The notes under the pieces: generated by a model
Database searches by the model: none
Seen by the model: the letters and a program-made list of their open reading frames with translations, nothing else
What the model was told of the DNA's origin: nothing
DNA from: Nonomuraea spiralis
Lineage (GTDB): Bacteria; Actinomycetota; Actinomycetes; Streptosporangiales; Streptosporangiaceae
Direction: 5' to 3'
Assembly (NCBI RefSeq): GCF_014648435.1
Contig: NZ_BMRC01000017.1
Coordinates: forward strand, 1-64,000
DNA length: 64,000 bases
In this document: positions 16,234-24,512 of the stretch, piece after piece
How positions within the stretch are numbered: position 1 is the stretch's first letter
How the letters are laid out: the number at the start of each line of letters is the position of its first letter
Position numbers and translations under genes: made by a program

Positions 16234-17763
16234 ATGCCCAGCAGAAGGACTCTCCTGAAGGGTCTCGCTCTCGCCGCCGCCGCGTCCGCCGTGCCGCTGC
16301 CGGCCTTCGCCCAGGCCGACTATGTCCCCCCGCTGCGTCAGATGCGCGGCATGTGGATCGCTTCCGTGGTCAACATCAACTGGCCCTCGAAGCCGGGGCT
16401 GAGCGCCGACGAGCAGAAGGCCGAATACCTCGCCTGGCTCGACGTGGCCGTTCAGCGCAAGCTCAACTCGGTGTTCGTGCAGATCAGGCCCACCGCCGAC
16501 GCGTTCTGGCCGTCGTCGTACGAGCCGTGGTCGCAGTACCTGACCGGCACCCAGGGGCAGGACCCCGGCTACGACCCGCTCGGGTTCGCCGTGGAGGAGA
16601 CCCACAAGCGCGGCCTGGCCTTCCACGCCTGGTTCAACCCCTACCGCGTGTCCATGCAGCCCGACCCGAGCAAGCTGCACCCCGAACACCCCGGTCGCAA
16701 GAACCCCGACTGGATCCTGCCGTTCGGCGGCAAGCTCTACTACAACCCGGGCATGCCCGAGGTCCGCAAGTTCTGCCAGGACGCGATGATGGACGCGATC
16801 ACCCGCTACGACATCGACGGCCTGCACTTCGACGATTATTTCTACCCGACCAACACCACAGCTTTCGACGACAGCGCGGCGTTCGCCAAGTACGGCGCCG
16901 GCTTCCCCGACCTGGCCGCCTGGCGGCGCAACAACGTCGACCTCATGGTCAGCGAGATGCAGCAGCGCGTCCTCCAGGCCAAGCCGGAGATCGCCTGGGG
17001 CATCAGCCCGTCGGGCATCTGGCGCAACAAGGGCACCGACCCGCTCGGCTCCGAGACCAACGGCGGCCAGTCCTACGACAACCTGCACGCCGACACCAGG
17101 GGCTGGGTCAAGAAGGGCTGGCTGGACTACATCGCGCCGCAGCTCTACTGGTACATCGGCCAGCCGCCGGCCGACTACTCCAAGCTCGTCCCGTGGTGGT
17201 CGGACGTGGCCTCGGGCACGAACACGCTGCTGTGGATCGGGCAGGCCGCGTACAAGGCGGGTGACCCGGCCCAGGCCGCCGAATGGCAGAACCCGGCCGA
17301 GCTGTCCAGGCACCTGACGCTCAACCGCGCCCACCCCGAGGTCGGCGGCGACATCTGGTACAACGCCAACGACGTCAAGGTGGACCGGCTCGCCTCCATC
17401 ACGACCACCGTGAACGACCACTACCAGCGGCCCGCCCTGGCGCCCGTGCTGCCCCGCCTGGCGAACGGCGAACCGCCGCGCCGCCCGGTCGTGGCCTACG
17501 CGCTGCGCCGTACGGGCGGCGTCGAGGTACGCCTGGTCGCCACCGGCCGGAACGAGCCGTTCCAGTTCGCGATCTTCCGCTTCCCGGGCGAAGCCGGCCA
17601 GAACGCCTTCGCCGACGCGCGCAACCTCGTCGCGGTCGTGCCCGGTGACCGGCAGATCCGCTGGACGGACCCCGACGGCAAGCGCGGCGACCACTACTAC
17701 GCGGTCGCCGTGGACCGGGCCAACAGGACCAGCAAGCCCAGCAACGGTTTTCGGGTGATCTGA
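16234..17763 (+). CDS. Tat-exported GHL10 (DUF187) glycoside hydrolase
   Basis: 509 residues. The N-terminus is a clear Tat signal (SRRTLLKG, hydrophobic stretch, cleavage near AFA-QAD, residue 26). The rest is a GHL10/DUF187 TIM barrel: MRGMWIASVVNINWPSK, HAWFNPYRV, DGLHFDDYFYP (acidic catalytic-type residues) and a C-terminal Fn3-like part from about residue 410. The E. coli relative DigH cuts denuded peptidoglycan glycan strands; the same activity is possible here. Divergent from nagZ-rpiR, which would process imported fragments. Confidence 0.83.
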   Translation: MPSRRTLLKGLALAAAASAVPLPAFAQADYVPPLRQMRGMWIASVVNINWPSKPGLSADEQKAEYLAWLDVAVQRKLNSVFVQIRPTADAFWPSSYEPWSQYLTGTQGQDPGYDPLGFAVEETHKRGLAFHAWFNPYRVSMQPDPSKLHPEHPGRKNPDWILPFGGKLYYNPGMPEVRKFCQDAMMDAITRYDIDGLHFDDYFYPTNTTAFDDSAAFAKYGAGFPDLAAWRRNNVDLMVSEMQQRVLQAKPEIAWGISPSGIWRNKGTDPLGSETNGGQSYDNLHADTRGWVKKGWLDYIAPQLYWYIGQPPADYSKLVPWWSDVASGTNTLLWIGQAAYKAGDPAQAAEWQNPAELSRHLTLNRAHPEVGGDIWYNANDVKVDRLASITTTVNDHYQRPALAPVLPRLANGEPPRRPVVAYALRRTGGVEVRLVATGRNEPFQFAIFRFPGEAGQNAFADARNLVAVVPGDRQIRWTDPDGKRGDHYYAVAVDRANRTSKPSNGFRVI

Positions 17764-17943
17764 AATACGCCGGTAAGGAAACGTTCATCTCCGGCGCCGC
17801 GCGCATGGCTGACCAGCGCGCGTCGCCGGGACGTTTCCCGACCGGCGACAAGCCCGGCACGCGCGCCGCGGGCCTTTCGGTCCGCGGTCACCCGCCCTCG
17901 CCTGTTCCGCGCCCAGCAGGGATGGGCACGGTGATCTGTCGAT

Positions 17944-18008
17944 GGTTCCGACGCTGCCGGAACCCCTCGCCGAAGCCCCGGTCGCGATCCGGCTTCCTCT
18001 AGGAAGCC
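17944..18008. terminator. Hairpins in the convergent gap between GHL10 and the FHA regulator
   Basis: Two stem-loops: 17944-17950/17958-17964 (7 bp) and 17991-17997/18002-18008 (7 bp, loop TCTA). The second spans the stop codon of the FHA gene. The remaining 17764-17940 is GC-rich with no convincing gene. Confidence 0.45.
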
Positions 18009-18646
18009 CTCCTACCGGCCGCCGACGGCTGTTCAGCCGCGGCGCCCGCCGACCGCTGCGGTGGCACCACAGGGGTCGGGCGCACCAGCCCGAGCGCGAC
18101 GACCTCGTTGGCGAGGCGCGTGCGGCGGTTGGTGCCCTCAGGAATCCTGAACTTCTGGTAGAGCCGCAGCAGATGCTGCTTGACCGCGGCTTCGGTCACG
18201 ACCAGGTCGTCGGCGATCTCGCGTGCCGTCGCCGGAGCGACGAACGCCTCGTCGGACAGCGCCGGCCTGCAGAGCGAGGTCAGTACGTCGACCTCGCGCC
18301 TGGTCAGCTCGGGCGCCGCCGCCCTGCGCAGCTCGACCTCGGGGGTGAAGTCCTCACGGGGGACTCCACCGATGCGACCCCGCGCCGCGCCGAACGAGAC
18401 GACGTCGCCGTCGTCGAGCACCCTCCGGGCGATCGGCCTGCCGTTCACCCGTGTGCCGTTGCGGGACAGGCCCAGGTCAACGACGTACAGGTAGGGTCCT
18501 CGTCTGACGAACTCGGCATGGAGTCGAGACACACTGGGGTCGGTGAGCCGGATGTCTACACCCCGGCCCCTCCCGACCGTCGTGATCTCGGGGCGCAACG
18601 GGACCACGTCGCCGGTGTCCTCGATGCGTATGAACGGCCCCTCCAC
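17999..18646 (-). CDS. FHA-domain protein with LuxR-type helix-turn-helix
   Basis: 215 residues. An FHA phosphothreonine-binding domain covers about 15-90 (TVGRGRGVDIRL, VSRLHAEF, GTRVNGRPI), followed by a LuxR/GerE-like helix-turn-helix at about 110-180 (LTRREVDVLTSLC…, AREIADDLVVTEAAVKQHLLRLYQKF). A protein that could join Ser/Thr-kinase signalling to transcription. GTG 18646 has GGAGG upstream. Divergent from citrate synthase across 181 bp. Target genes unknown. Confidence 0.82.
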   Translation of the reverse strand: MEGPFIRIEDTGDVVPLRPEITTVGRGRGVDIRLTDPSVSRLHAEFVRRGPYLYVVDLGLSRNGTRVNGRPIARRVLDDGDVVSFGAARGRIGGVPREDFTPEVELRRAAAPELTRREVDVLTSLCRPALSDEAFVAPATAREIADDLVVTEAAVKQHLLRLYQKFRIPEGTNRRTRLANEVVALGLVRPTPVVPPQRSAGAAAEQPSAAGRRAS

Positions 18647-18719
18647 GGCAGTTCCTCCCCAGGTAGCCCGCCGTAACTATTACTACAGCTCCGGCTTACC
18701 CAACCGAGGGGATGCGGAA

Positions 18720-18739
18720 TCTCCTTTGCCGAAAGGAGA
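18720..18739 (+). promoter_or_regulatory. Hairpin in the citrate synthase leader
   Basis: TCTCCTTT, loop GCCG, AAAGGAGA: a perfect 8-bp stem. The right arm contains AAAGGAG, a ribosome site for the tiny open frame at 18747, so the hairpin could mask it. Confidence 0.4.
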
Positions 18740-18746
18740 ATCCGGC

Positions 18747-18812
18747 GTGAAATTGGTCTGGACCTCTGCGGACGGTTTTACCTGCTCACGGGTAGACTTC
18801 GGAGGAAGATAA
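18747..18812 (+). CDS. Possible 21-residue leader peptide
   Basis: GTG with AAAGGAG eight bases upstream, 21 codons, stop TAA 15 bases before the citrate synthase ATG. It begins VKLVWTSADG. Its codons (TTG, TTT, TCA, GTA, AGA) are unlike those of neighbouring genes, so it may be chance or a regulatory uORF. Low confidence. Confidence 0.2.
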   Translation: MKLVWTSADGFTCSRVDFGGR

Positions 18813-18827
18813 GCGGAGGAATCACTC

Positions 18828-19949
18828 ATGGCGGACAAGCCCACGAAAGGCCTGGCCGATGTCGTAGCGGCGTCCACAGCGCTGAGCGACATCGACGGAA
18901 AGGCCGGTCGCCTCTTCTACCGTGGATACGACATCCACGATCTGGCCGGCCGAGCGACGTTCGAGGAGACCGCGCACCTGCTGCAGCACGGCAAGCTGCC
19001 CACCCGCGCCGAGCTGGAGGCGTACGGCGCCGAGCTGGCGCAGGGCAGGGAGCTCGGCGGGCTGGTCGCGGCGAACGTCGCGGAGATCGCCGAGAAGCAG
19101 AAGCCCATGGAGGCGCTCCGCTCACTCGTCTCCCTCGCCGGCGCCGACGACCCCGACAAGGACTCCAGCGCACCCGAGGCCAACCTGCGCAAGGCGGCGC
19201 GCCTGACCGCGCAGCAGCCCGTGCTGGTCGCCCGCTACCACGCCGAGCGCACCGGCGGCACGGTCCCCGAGGCCGACCCCGCGCTCAGCATCGCCGGCAA
19301 CTTCCTGCTCCAGGTCACCGGCCGCGCCCCCGAGGCGCGCGAGGTCGAGATCTTCGACGAGTGCCTGGTCCTGCACGCCGACCACACCATGAACGCCTCC
19401 ACCTTCGCCGCCCGCGTGTGCGCGGCGACCCTGTCGGACATGCACTCTGCGATCGTCGCGGCCATCGGCACGCTCAAGGGCCCGCTGCACGGCGGCGCGA
19501 ACGAGCAGGTCATGAAGACGCTGGAGTCGATCCCGCCGGGCGGGGTGGCCCAGGCCGTACGCGACAAGCTGGCCGCGGGCGAGAAGATCATGGGCTTCGG
19601 GCACCGCGTCTACAAGACCGAGGACCCGCGCGCCACCCACCTGCGCCGGATGTCGGCCGAGCTGGCCGAGTCCACCGGCGACGACACCTATTACCGGATG
19701 TCGAAGGAGATGGAGGAGGTCGTCTTCGAGACGAAGGGCCTCTATCCGAACGTCGATTTCTATGCGGCGTCGGTCTACCACTACCTTGGCATCCCGACGG
19801 ACCTGTTCACCCCCGTCTTCTCGATCAGCCGCATGTCCGGCTGGACCGCGCACGTGATCGAGCAGCACGCCGACAACAGGCTGATCCGGCCCGACAGTGA
19901 ATACATTGGCGAGCGCGATCAGAAGTGGAAGCCAATAGAAGAGCGTTGA
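18828..19949 (+). CDS. gltA: Citrate synthase (or 2-methylcitrate synthase)
   Basis: 373 residues, the short bacterial type. It condenses acetyl-CoA (or propionyl-CoA) with oxaloacetate. Catalytic triad visible: H221 in LKGPLHGGANE, H259 in GFGHRVYKTEDPR, D310 in PNVDFYAAS. ATG with GGAGG. Near icd (20299), so the condensation and oxidation steps of the TCA cycle sit together. Citrate and methylcitrate synthases are hard to tell apart by eye; the icd context favours citrate synthase. Confidence 0.9.
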   Translation: MADKPTKGLADVVAASTALSDIDGKAGRLFYRGYDIHDLAGRATFEETAHLLQHGKLPTRAELEAYGAELAQGRELGGLVAANVAEIAEKQKPMEALRSLVSLAGADDPDKDSSAPEANLRKAARLTAQQPVLVARYHAERTGGTVPEADPALSIAGNFLLQVTGRAPEAREVEIFDECLVLHADHTMNASTFAARVCAATLSDMHSAIVAAIGTLKGPLHGGANEQVMKTLESIPPGGVAQAVRDKLAAGEKIMGFGHRVYKTEDPRATHLRRMSAELAESTGDDTYYRMSKEMEEVVFETKGLYPNVDFYAASVYHYLGIPTDLFTPVFSISRMSGWTAHVIEQHADNRLIRPDSEYIGERDQKWKPIEER

Positions 19950-20245
19950 GCCGAGAGAACGAACGCGAACGCTGGGGACCGTTCCCGCTGGTTGTGGCGG
20001 GAGCGGTAGCCACCGTGCTCGTGATCCTGTTGGTGGACCCGCGCTGGGGCGGGTTCGCGCTGGGCGGCGTGCTGATGATCGCCGCCGCGCTCCGGTTCGC
20101 CGGGTACGACGGGCAACTGGCCGTCCGCAGCAAGAAGATGGACGTCATCACGCTGACCGCGTTCGGATTCCTGCTGGCCCTGACCTCGCTCGCGCTGTAC
20201 AACAACGCGTTCAAGGCTTGGCTTCTGTCCCTTTTGGCCGGTTGA
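19925..20245 (+). CDS. DUF3017 membrane protein
   Basis: 106 residues with three hydrophobic helices (about 22-40, 44-60, 75-100) and a basic N-terminus, matching the actinobacterial DUF3017 family, which usually lies beside TCA or folD genes. GTG 19925 overlaps the end of citrate synthase by 25 bp; TTG 19946 is an alternative. Function unknown. Confidence 0.75.
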   Translation: MEANRRALSRENERERWGPFPLVVAGAVATVLVILLVDPRWGGFALGGVLMIAAALRFAGYDGQLAVRSKKMDVITLTAFGFLLALTSLALYNNAFKAWLLSLLAG

Positions 20246-20298
20246 CGGGACGGTCCGATAGCCTCAACGCATCCATTCATTGAAGGGGAACCATTCGC

Positions 20299-21516
20299 AT
20301 GCCCAAGATCAAGGTGGAGGGTCCCGTCGTCGAGCTCGACGGCGACGAGATGACCCGGATCATCTGGCAGTTCATCAAGGACCAGCTGATCCTTCCCTAC
20401 CTCGACGTCGACCTGAAGTACTACGACCTGGGGATCGAGTACCGTGACTCGACGGACGACCAGGTCACCATCGACGCCGCCAACGCCATCAAGAAGTACG
20501 GCGTCGGTGTGAAGTGCGCCACCATCACCCCGGACGAGGCGCGGGTCGAGGAGTTCGGGCTCAAGAAGATGTGGAAGTCCCCCAACGGGACCATCCGCAA
20601 CATCCTCGGCGGCGTGATCTTCCGTGAGCCGATCATCATGTCGAACGTGCCGCGGCTCGTACCCGGCTGGACCAAGCCGATCGTCGTCGGCCGTCACGCC
20701 TTCGGCGACCAGTACCGCGCCACCGACCTGGTCATCCCCGGCGAGGGCACCCTGACCCTCACGTACACGCCGAAGGACGGCTCCGAGCCGATCGAGCTCG
20801 ACGTGTACGACTTCCCGGGCGGCGGCGTCGCCATGGCGATGTACAACCTCGACGAGTCGATCCGCGACTTCGCCCGCGCCTCCATGCGCTACGGCCTGGC
20901 CCGCAACTACCCGGTCTACCTCTCGACGAAGAACACCATCCTCAAGGCGTACGACGGCCGTTTCAAGGACATCTTCGCCGAGATCTTCGAGACCGAGTTC
21001 AAGGCCGACTTCGAGAAGGCCGGGCTCACCTACGAGCACCGCCTGATCGACGACATGGTCGCCGCGGCCCTCAAGTGGGAGGGCGGCTACGTCTGGGCCG
21101 CCAAGAACTACGACGGCGACGTGCAGTCCGACACCGTCGCGCAGGGCTTCGGCTCGCTCGGCCTGATGACCTCCGTCCTCATGACCCCCGACGGCCAGAC
21201 CGTCGAGGCCGAGGCCGCCCACGGCACCGTGACGCGCCACTACCGTGAGCACCAGAAGGGCAACCCCACCTCCACGAACCCGATCGCCTCGATCTTCGCG
21301 TGGACCCGTGGCCTGGCCCACCGCGGCAAGCTCGACAACACCCCCGCCGTGACGGAGTTCGCTGCCAAGCTGGAGCAGGTCTGCATCGAGACGGTCGAGA
21401 GCGGCCAGATGACCAAGGACCTCGCGCTGCTGGTCGGCGGCGACGCCAAGTGGCTCACCACCCAGGACTTCCTGGCCGCCCTGGACGAGAACCTCAAGAA
21501 GAAGATGTCTGCTTGA
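20299..21516 (+). CDS. icd: NADP-dependent isocitrate dehydrogenase (eukaryotic-like subfamily)
   Basis: 405 residues, homodimeric type II IDH: oxidative decarboxylation of isocitrate to 2-oxoglutarate with NADPH. Motifs: VELDGDEMTRIIW at the N-terminus, SPNGTIRNILGG (substrate loop), KNTILKAYDGRFKD, and EAAHGTVTRHYR with NPIASIFAW. ATG with AAGGGGA upstream. A hairpin terminator follows after five bases. Confidence 0.95.
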   Translation: MPKIKVEGPVVELDGDEMTRIIWQFIKDQLILPYLDVDLKYYDLGIEYRDSTDDQVTIDAANAIKKYGVGVKCATITPDEARVEEFGLKKMWKSPNGTIRNILGGVIFREPIIMSNVPRLVPGWTKPIVVGRHAFGDQYRATDLVIPGEGTLTLTYTPKDGSEPIELDVYDFPGGGVAMAMYNLDESIRDFARASMRYGLARNYPVYLSTKNTILKAYDGRFKDIFAEIFETEFKADFEKAGLTYEHRLIDDMVAAALKWEGGYVWAAKNYDGDVQSDTVAQGFGSLGLMTSVLMTPDGQTVEAEAAHGTVTRHYREHQKGNPTSTNPIASIFAWTRGLAHRGKLDNTPAVTEFAAKLEQVCIETVESGQMTKDLALLVGGDAKWLTTQDFLAALDENLKKKMSA

Positions 21517-21520
21517 GAGA

Positions 21521-21564
21521 AAACGGCCTCTACCTGCGGCGATGCCGCGAGGTAGGGGCCGTTT
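21521..21564 (+). terminator. Terminator after icd
   Basis: Stem AAACGGCC…GCGGC / GCCGC…GGCCGTTT (about 20 bp with one wobble pair and one bulged G), loop GAT, then a T-rich end. Confidence 0.8.
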
Positions 21565-21570
21565 CGCATG

Positions 21571-21613
21571 TCCGGGCCGTCTCCGGGCCTTCTCCGGGCC
21601 GTCTCCGGGCCGT
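21571..21613. repeat. Four tandem copies of an 11-bp unit
   Basis: Unit TCCGGGCCGTC at 21571, 21582 (one base change), 21593 and 21604 (last copy 10 bp). Non-coding, just beyond the icd terminator. Confidence 0.8.
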
Positions 21614-21676
21614 TGTTGTCGTGTCCGGTTCTGGGTGATCGGTACGCCGGGTGGCGGGAGGGGTTGACGGCGCGGT

Positions 21677-21701
21677 TCTTTTAGGAAAGTTTCCTAAGAG
21701 A
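21677..21701. promoter_or_regulatory. Near-perfect 25-bp palindrome upstream of a secreted protein gene
   Basis: Core TTAGGAAA-G-TTTCCTAA is perfect (21681-21697); the arms extend to 12 bp with one mismatch. Located 27 bp before the GTG of the secreted protein, where an operator or promoter element would lie. Confidence 0.55.
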
Positions 21702-21728
21702 ATCCCTTCGGTCTCAGGAGGCGTACCC

Positions 21729-22028
21729 GTGCGAACCAGAAAGTGGGCCCTGCCCGCCGCGACCATGCTCACCACCGCGCTGCTCGCGGGCTTCGCCCCG
21801 GCCGCGTACGCCGTCCCCGACGGCTGCACCACCAGCGTGAACGGCTCGACGGCCGAGAGCCGCTGCACCGGTGGTACGGGCCAGCACCAGGTCGCGATCA
21901 CCGTCCTGCACGTCAACCCCAGCGTCGGGTACGTCTACAACATCGGCCCATGGGTCTCTCCCGGGCAGGTCTCCTCCGCCTCCATCCCGCCCGGCACGAT
22001 CATCTCCATCCGCGTCAACAAGCGCTGA
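21729..22028 (+). CDS. Small secreted protein, unknown function
   Basis: 99 residues from GTG with AGGAGG eight bases upstream. A Sec signal peptide (basic MRTRK, hydrophobic core, cleavage near AYA-VP, about residue 28) precedes a mature part of about 71 residues. It has two cysteines (DGCTTS… and ESRCTGG), probably one disulfide, and is otherwise rich in Val, Ser and Gly. No family recognised. Preceded by a 25-bp palindrome. Confidence 0.7.
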   Translation: MRTRKWALPAATMLTTALLAGFAPAAYAVPDGCTTSVNGSTAESRCTGGTGQHQVAITVLHVNPSVGYVYNIGPWVSPGQVSSASIPPGTIISIRVNKR

Positions 22029-22053
22029 GCCTCGGGGAGGCGCACCCGGGCGG

Positions 22054-22716
22054 TCAGGCGACCAGGCCGAGCCAGGCGGCGGCCAGGGCGGCGTGGCCGG
22101 CGAGGGTCGGGTGCACGCCGTCCTCGGCCCAGTACTCCGGCCCGGTCGTCGCGGAGAGCCCGGCGAACAGGCCGTCGGCGGCGAGCAGGTGGGCGCCGTA
22201 CTTGTGGGCGAGTTCGCGTACGGCCTGGATCTTCGGGTCCAGGTCGGCACGCCACTTCCGGCGTTCCTCCACACCGAGGCGGCTGTGGACGACCTGGACG
22301 AGGCCGCTGACCGGCAGCAGGAACGGTTCGACGAGGATCAGGTCGGCGCCGGCCTCGGCGAGGGGCGCGAGCAGGCGGTCGTAGCCCGCCGCGTAGTCCT
22401 CGGCGGGGATCACATGGCCGTCGGGGTCGTAGGAGTGCCAGCCGACGTCGTTGATGCCGACGAGGATCGACACCACGTCCGGGCGCGCGTCGAGGACGTC
22501 CGTCTGCCAGCGGGGTTCGAGGTCCATCACCTTGTGGCCGGCGACCGCGGAGTTCAGCCAGGTCACGGGCCGGTCCGGGTGCCGCAGTCCCCACTCGCCC
22601 GCCACGAGCAGCGGGTAGCCGAACCCGAGGCCGTGCTCGCTGTCCAGCCTCTGGCTGTCGGTGATCGAGTCGCCGGTGAACATCACGGTGCTGCCCGGCC
22701 GGAGGTTGATCGTCAT
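22054..22716 (-). CDS. SGNH/GDSL-family hydrolase
   Basis: 220 residues, no signal peptide. SGNH blocks: GDSIT (Ser17), the GlyxAsn block VGINDVG, and DGVHPT with the Asp-His pair near residue 200. Family members are esterases, lipases or deacetylases; no substrate can be named. ATG has AGGAG and overlaps the FAD monooxygenase stop (ATGA), so the two form an operon. Confidence 0.88.
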   Translation of the reverse strand: MTINLRPGSTVMFTGDSITDSQRLDSEHGLGFGYPLLVAGEWGLRHPDRPVTWLNSAVAGHKVMDLEPRWQTDVLDARPDVVSILVGINDVGWHSYDPDGHVIPAEDYAAGYDRLLAPLAEAGADLILVEPFLLPVSGLVQVVHSRLGVEERRKWRADLDPKIQAVRELAHKYGAHLLAADGLFAGLSATTGPEYWAEDGVHPTLAGHAALAAAWLGLVA

Positions 22717-24266
22717 ACGAGCTCCTGTGACTTCGAGGATGAGGGGAGGCCGAACCAGCGGCCGGCGGCGCGTTCGAACGCCTCGCGATCAGGGACGCCA
22801 TCGGCGGCCCAGGCGACGACGCCGTCGGGCCGGACGAGCACGGCGCCCAGCCCGAGGTCGTCGCGGGCCGGGCCGGACGCGTACCGGATCCGGCTCGCCC
22901 AGCCCGTCGCCGTGCGGCGCAGGGGCCGGTCGGCGCTCAGGTCGAGGGCGACGCCGCGTCCGTCCCGCAGCAGGTCGCCGAGGCGGGTGCCGTCCTCAAG
23001 GCGGAGGCCGGGGGCGTTGCGGCCGATCAGCGGGTGCTCGCCGCCGAGGTCGTGGCGGGCCGAGGCTCCTGAGAGCCTGCCGAAGACGTACGTCGTCCCG
23101 TCGCGGGTCGCGAGCAGGTCGCGGACCACCGCCTGGATCGCCTGGGCGTGCGGGTCGGGTTTCATGACGGCCGTCTGGGCGCGCGTCCAGTCGAGCACGG
23201 ACGCGCCGATCGGTCGGCGTTCGCGGGTGTAGGTGTCGAGCAGGCCGTCCGGCGCGTGTCCGTGGACGGTCGCCGCGAGTTTCCAGCCCAGGTTCAGCGC
23301 GTCGCCGAGGCCGAGGTTGAGCCCCTGCGCGCCGAGGGGGGAGTGGACGTGGGCGGCGTCCCCCGCGAGCAGGACGCGCCCCCGCCGGTACGTCGTCGCC
23401 TGCCTCGCCCGGTCGGTGAAGCTGGCGGCGAAACGTACCTCGTCCAAGGTCACGTCGGTGCCGGACACCCGGCGCAGAACCGCCTGGAGGTGTTCGCGGT
23501 CCGGCCGCCGCGAGCGGTCGAACGCGCCCTCGTCGAACTCCATCACGCCGAGGTGCCCCGCCGCGGGCATCCGGAGGTACATGCCGGTCGGCGTCAGGTT
23601 GAACCCGGGACGCAGCTTCCCGGGATCGGCGACGTCGGCGAGCATGACGTACCCGGTGAACTGCGGCTCGGTGCCGGCGAACTCGAAGCCCGCCAGGCCG
23701 CGTACCGTGCTGCGGCCGCCGTCGCAGCCGACGACCCAGCGCGCGGCGTACTCGTGCTCGCCGTCGCCCAGGAGGGCGCGGTCGTCGTCCTGGGTGAGGG
23801 TTGTGACCGCGACGCCGCGCCTGATCTCCACGCCCAGCTCGTACGCGCGCTCCGACAACACCGTCTCGACCGCTTCGAGGGTCGTCAGCACGCCCTCCGC
23901 CGCCGGGCCGGGCAGCCGGAAGGGCAGGGCGGCGACGTCGACCATGGCCGGATCGAGCGTCATACCGGCGAAGTGGCCCGCGCTGCGAGGACGCGACGGC
24001 TTGTCGCCCGGAGGGGGTGAGGTGGCGTCGTCGCCGGAGCGGGCGGGCACGCCCGATGCCGTCAGCAGCGGCGGCAACATCCCGCGGCGGTCGAACGCCT
24101 CGACGGACGCGGCGGACAGGCCGCGCATCCCGAGCGGGTGCGCCTTCCAGGGGGAGCGGGGCTCCGGCTCGCGTTCGAGCACCAGGACGGAGCAGCCCGC
24201 GAGGGCGAGCTCGCAGGCGAGGAACAGACCGACCGGGCCGGCGCCCACGATCACCACGTCATGCAT
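22713..24266 (-). CDS. FAD-dependent aromatic monooxygenase (rifampicin/tetracycline-type)
   Basis: 517 residues of the PF01494 class-A flavin hydroxylases: Rossmann GAGPVGLFLA at the N-terminus, GCDGGRSTVR (DG motif) in the middle and LLAGDAAHVHSPLGAQG (GD motif) near residue 300, plus the ~120-residue C-terminal thioredoxin-like tail of the phenol-hydroxylase/RdmE/Rox group. Relatives hydroxylate anthracyclines or inactivate rifampicin or tetracycline. ATG 24266 has GGAGGGAAG. Operon with the SGNH hydrolase and divergent from an AfsR-like regulator. Confidence 0.87.
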   Translation of the reverse strand: MHDVVIVGAGPVGLFLACELALAGCSVLVLEREPEPRSPWKAHPLGMRGLSAASVEAFDRRGMLPPLLTASGVPARSGDDATSPPPGDKPSRPRSAGHFAGMTLDPAMVDVAALPFRLPGPAAEGVLTTLEAVETVLSERAYELGVEIRRGVAVTTLTQDDDRALLGDGEHEYAARWVVGCDGGRSTVRGLAGFEFAGTEPQFTGYVMLADVADPGKLRPGFNLTPTGMYLRMPAAGHLGVMEFDEGAFDRSRRPDREHLQAVLRRVSGTDVTLDEVRFAASFTDRARQATTYRRGRVLLAGDAAHVHSPLGAQGLNLGLGDALNLGWKLAATVHGHAPDGLLDTYTRERRPIGASVLDWTRAQTAVMKPDPHAQAIQAVVRDLLATRDGTTYVFGRLSGASARHDLGGEHPLIGRNAPGLRLEDGTRLGDLLRDGRGVALDLSADRPLRRTATGWASRIRYASGPARDDLGLGAVLVRPDGVVAWAADGVPDREAFERAAGRWFGLPSSSKSQELV

Positions 24267-24363
24267 GAGCTTCCCTCCTGCCACCATTCACCGGGACGCC
24301 GCCTGCCGGGGTGCCGTCCAGGGGTGTTCGCGTGGGGTTCATGAGGTCTCCTCGTCATCGCTG

Positions 24364-24385
24364 GTCTCTCGGGTACGCCAGAGAC
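24364..24385. promoter_or_regulatory. Inverted repeat in the monooxygenase/AfsR divergent region
   Basis: GTCTCT (24364-24369) and AGAGAC (24380-24385) with a 10-bp spacer, in the 246-bp gap between the two start codons. Weak on its own. Confidence 0.3.
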
Positions 24386-24512
24386 TGGCGTGGGCCGCTC
24401 ACACGGCGCGCACATGCCGCTGACGCCGCCGTACCGTGCCGCGTGAGCGCGGTGCCCGCCGGAGCACCACGGTCGTTCGGGGGCATCAGGAGGTGTGCGG
24501 GAAAATCAGGAC

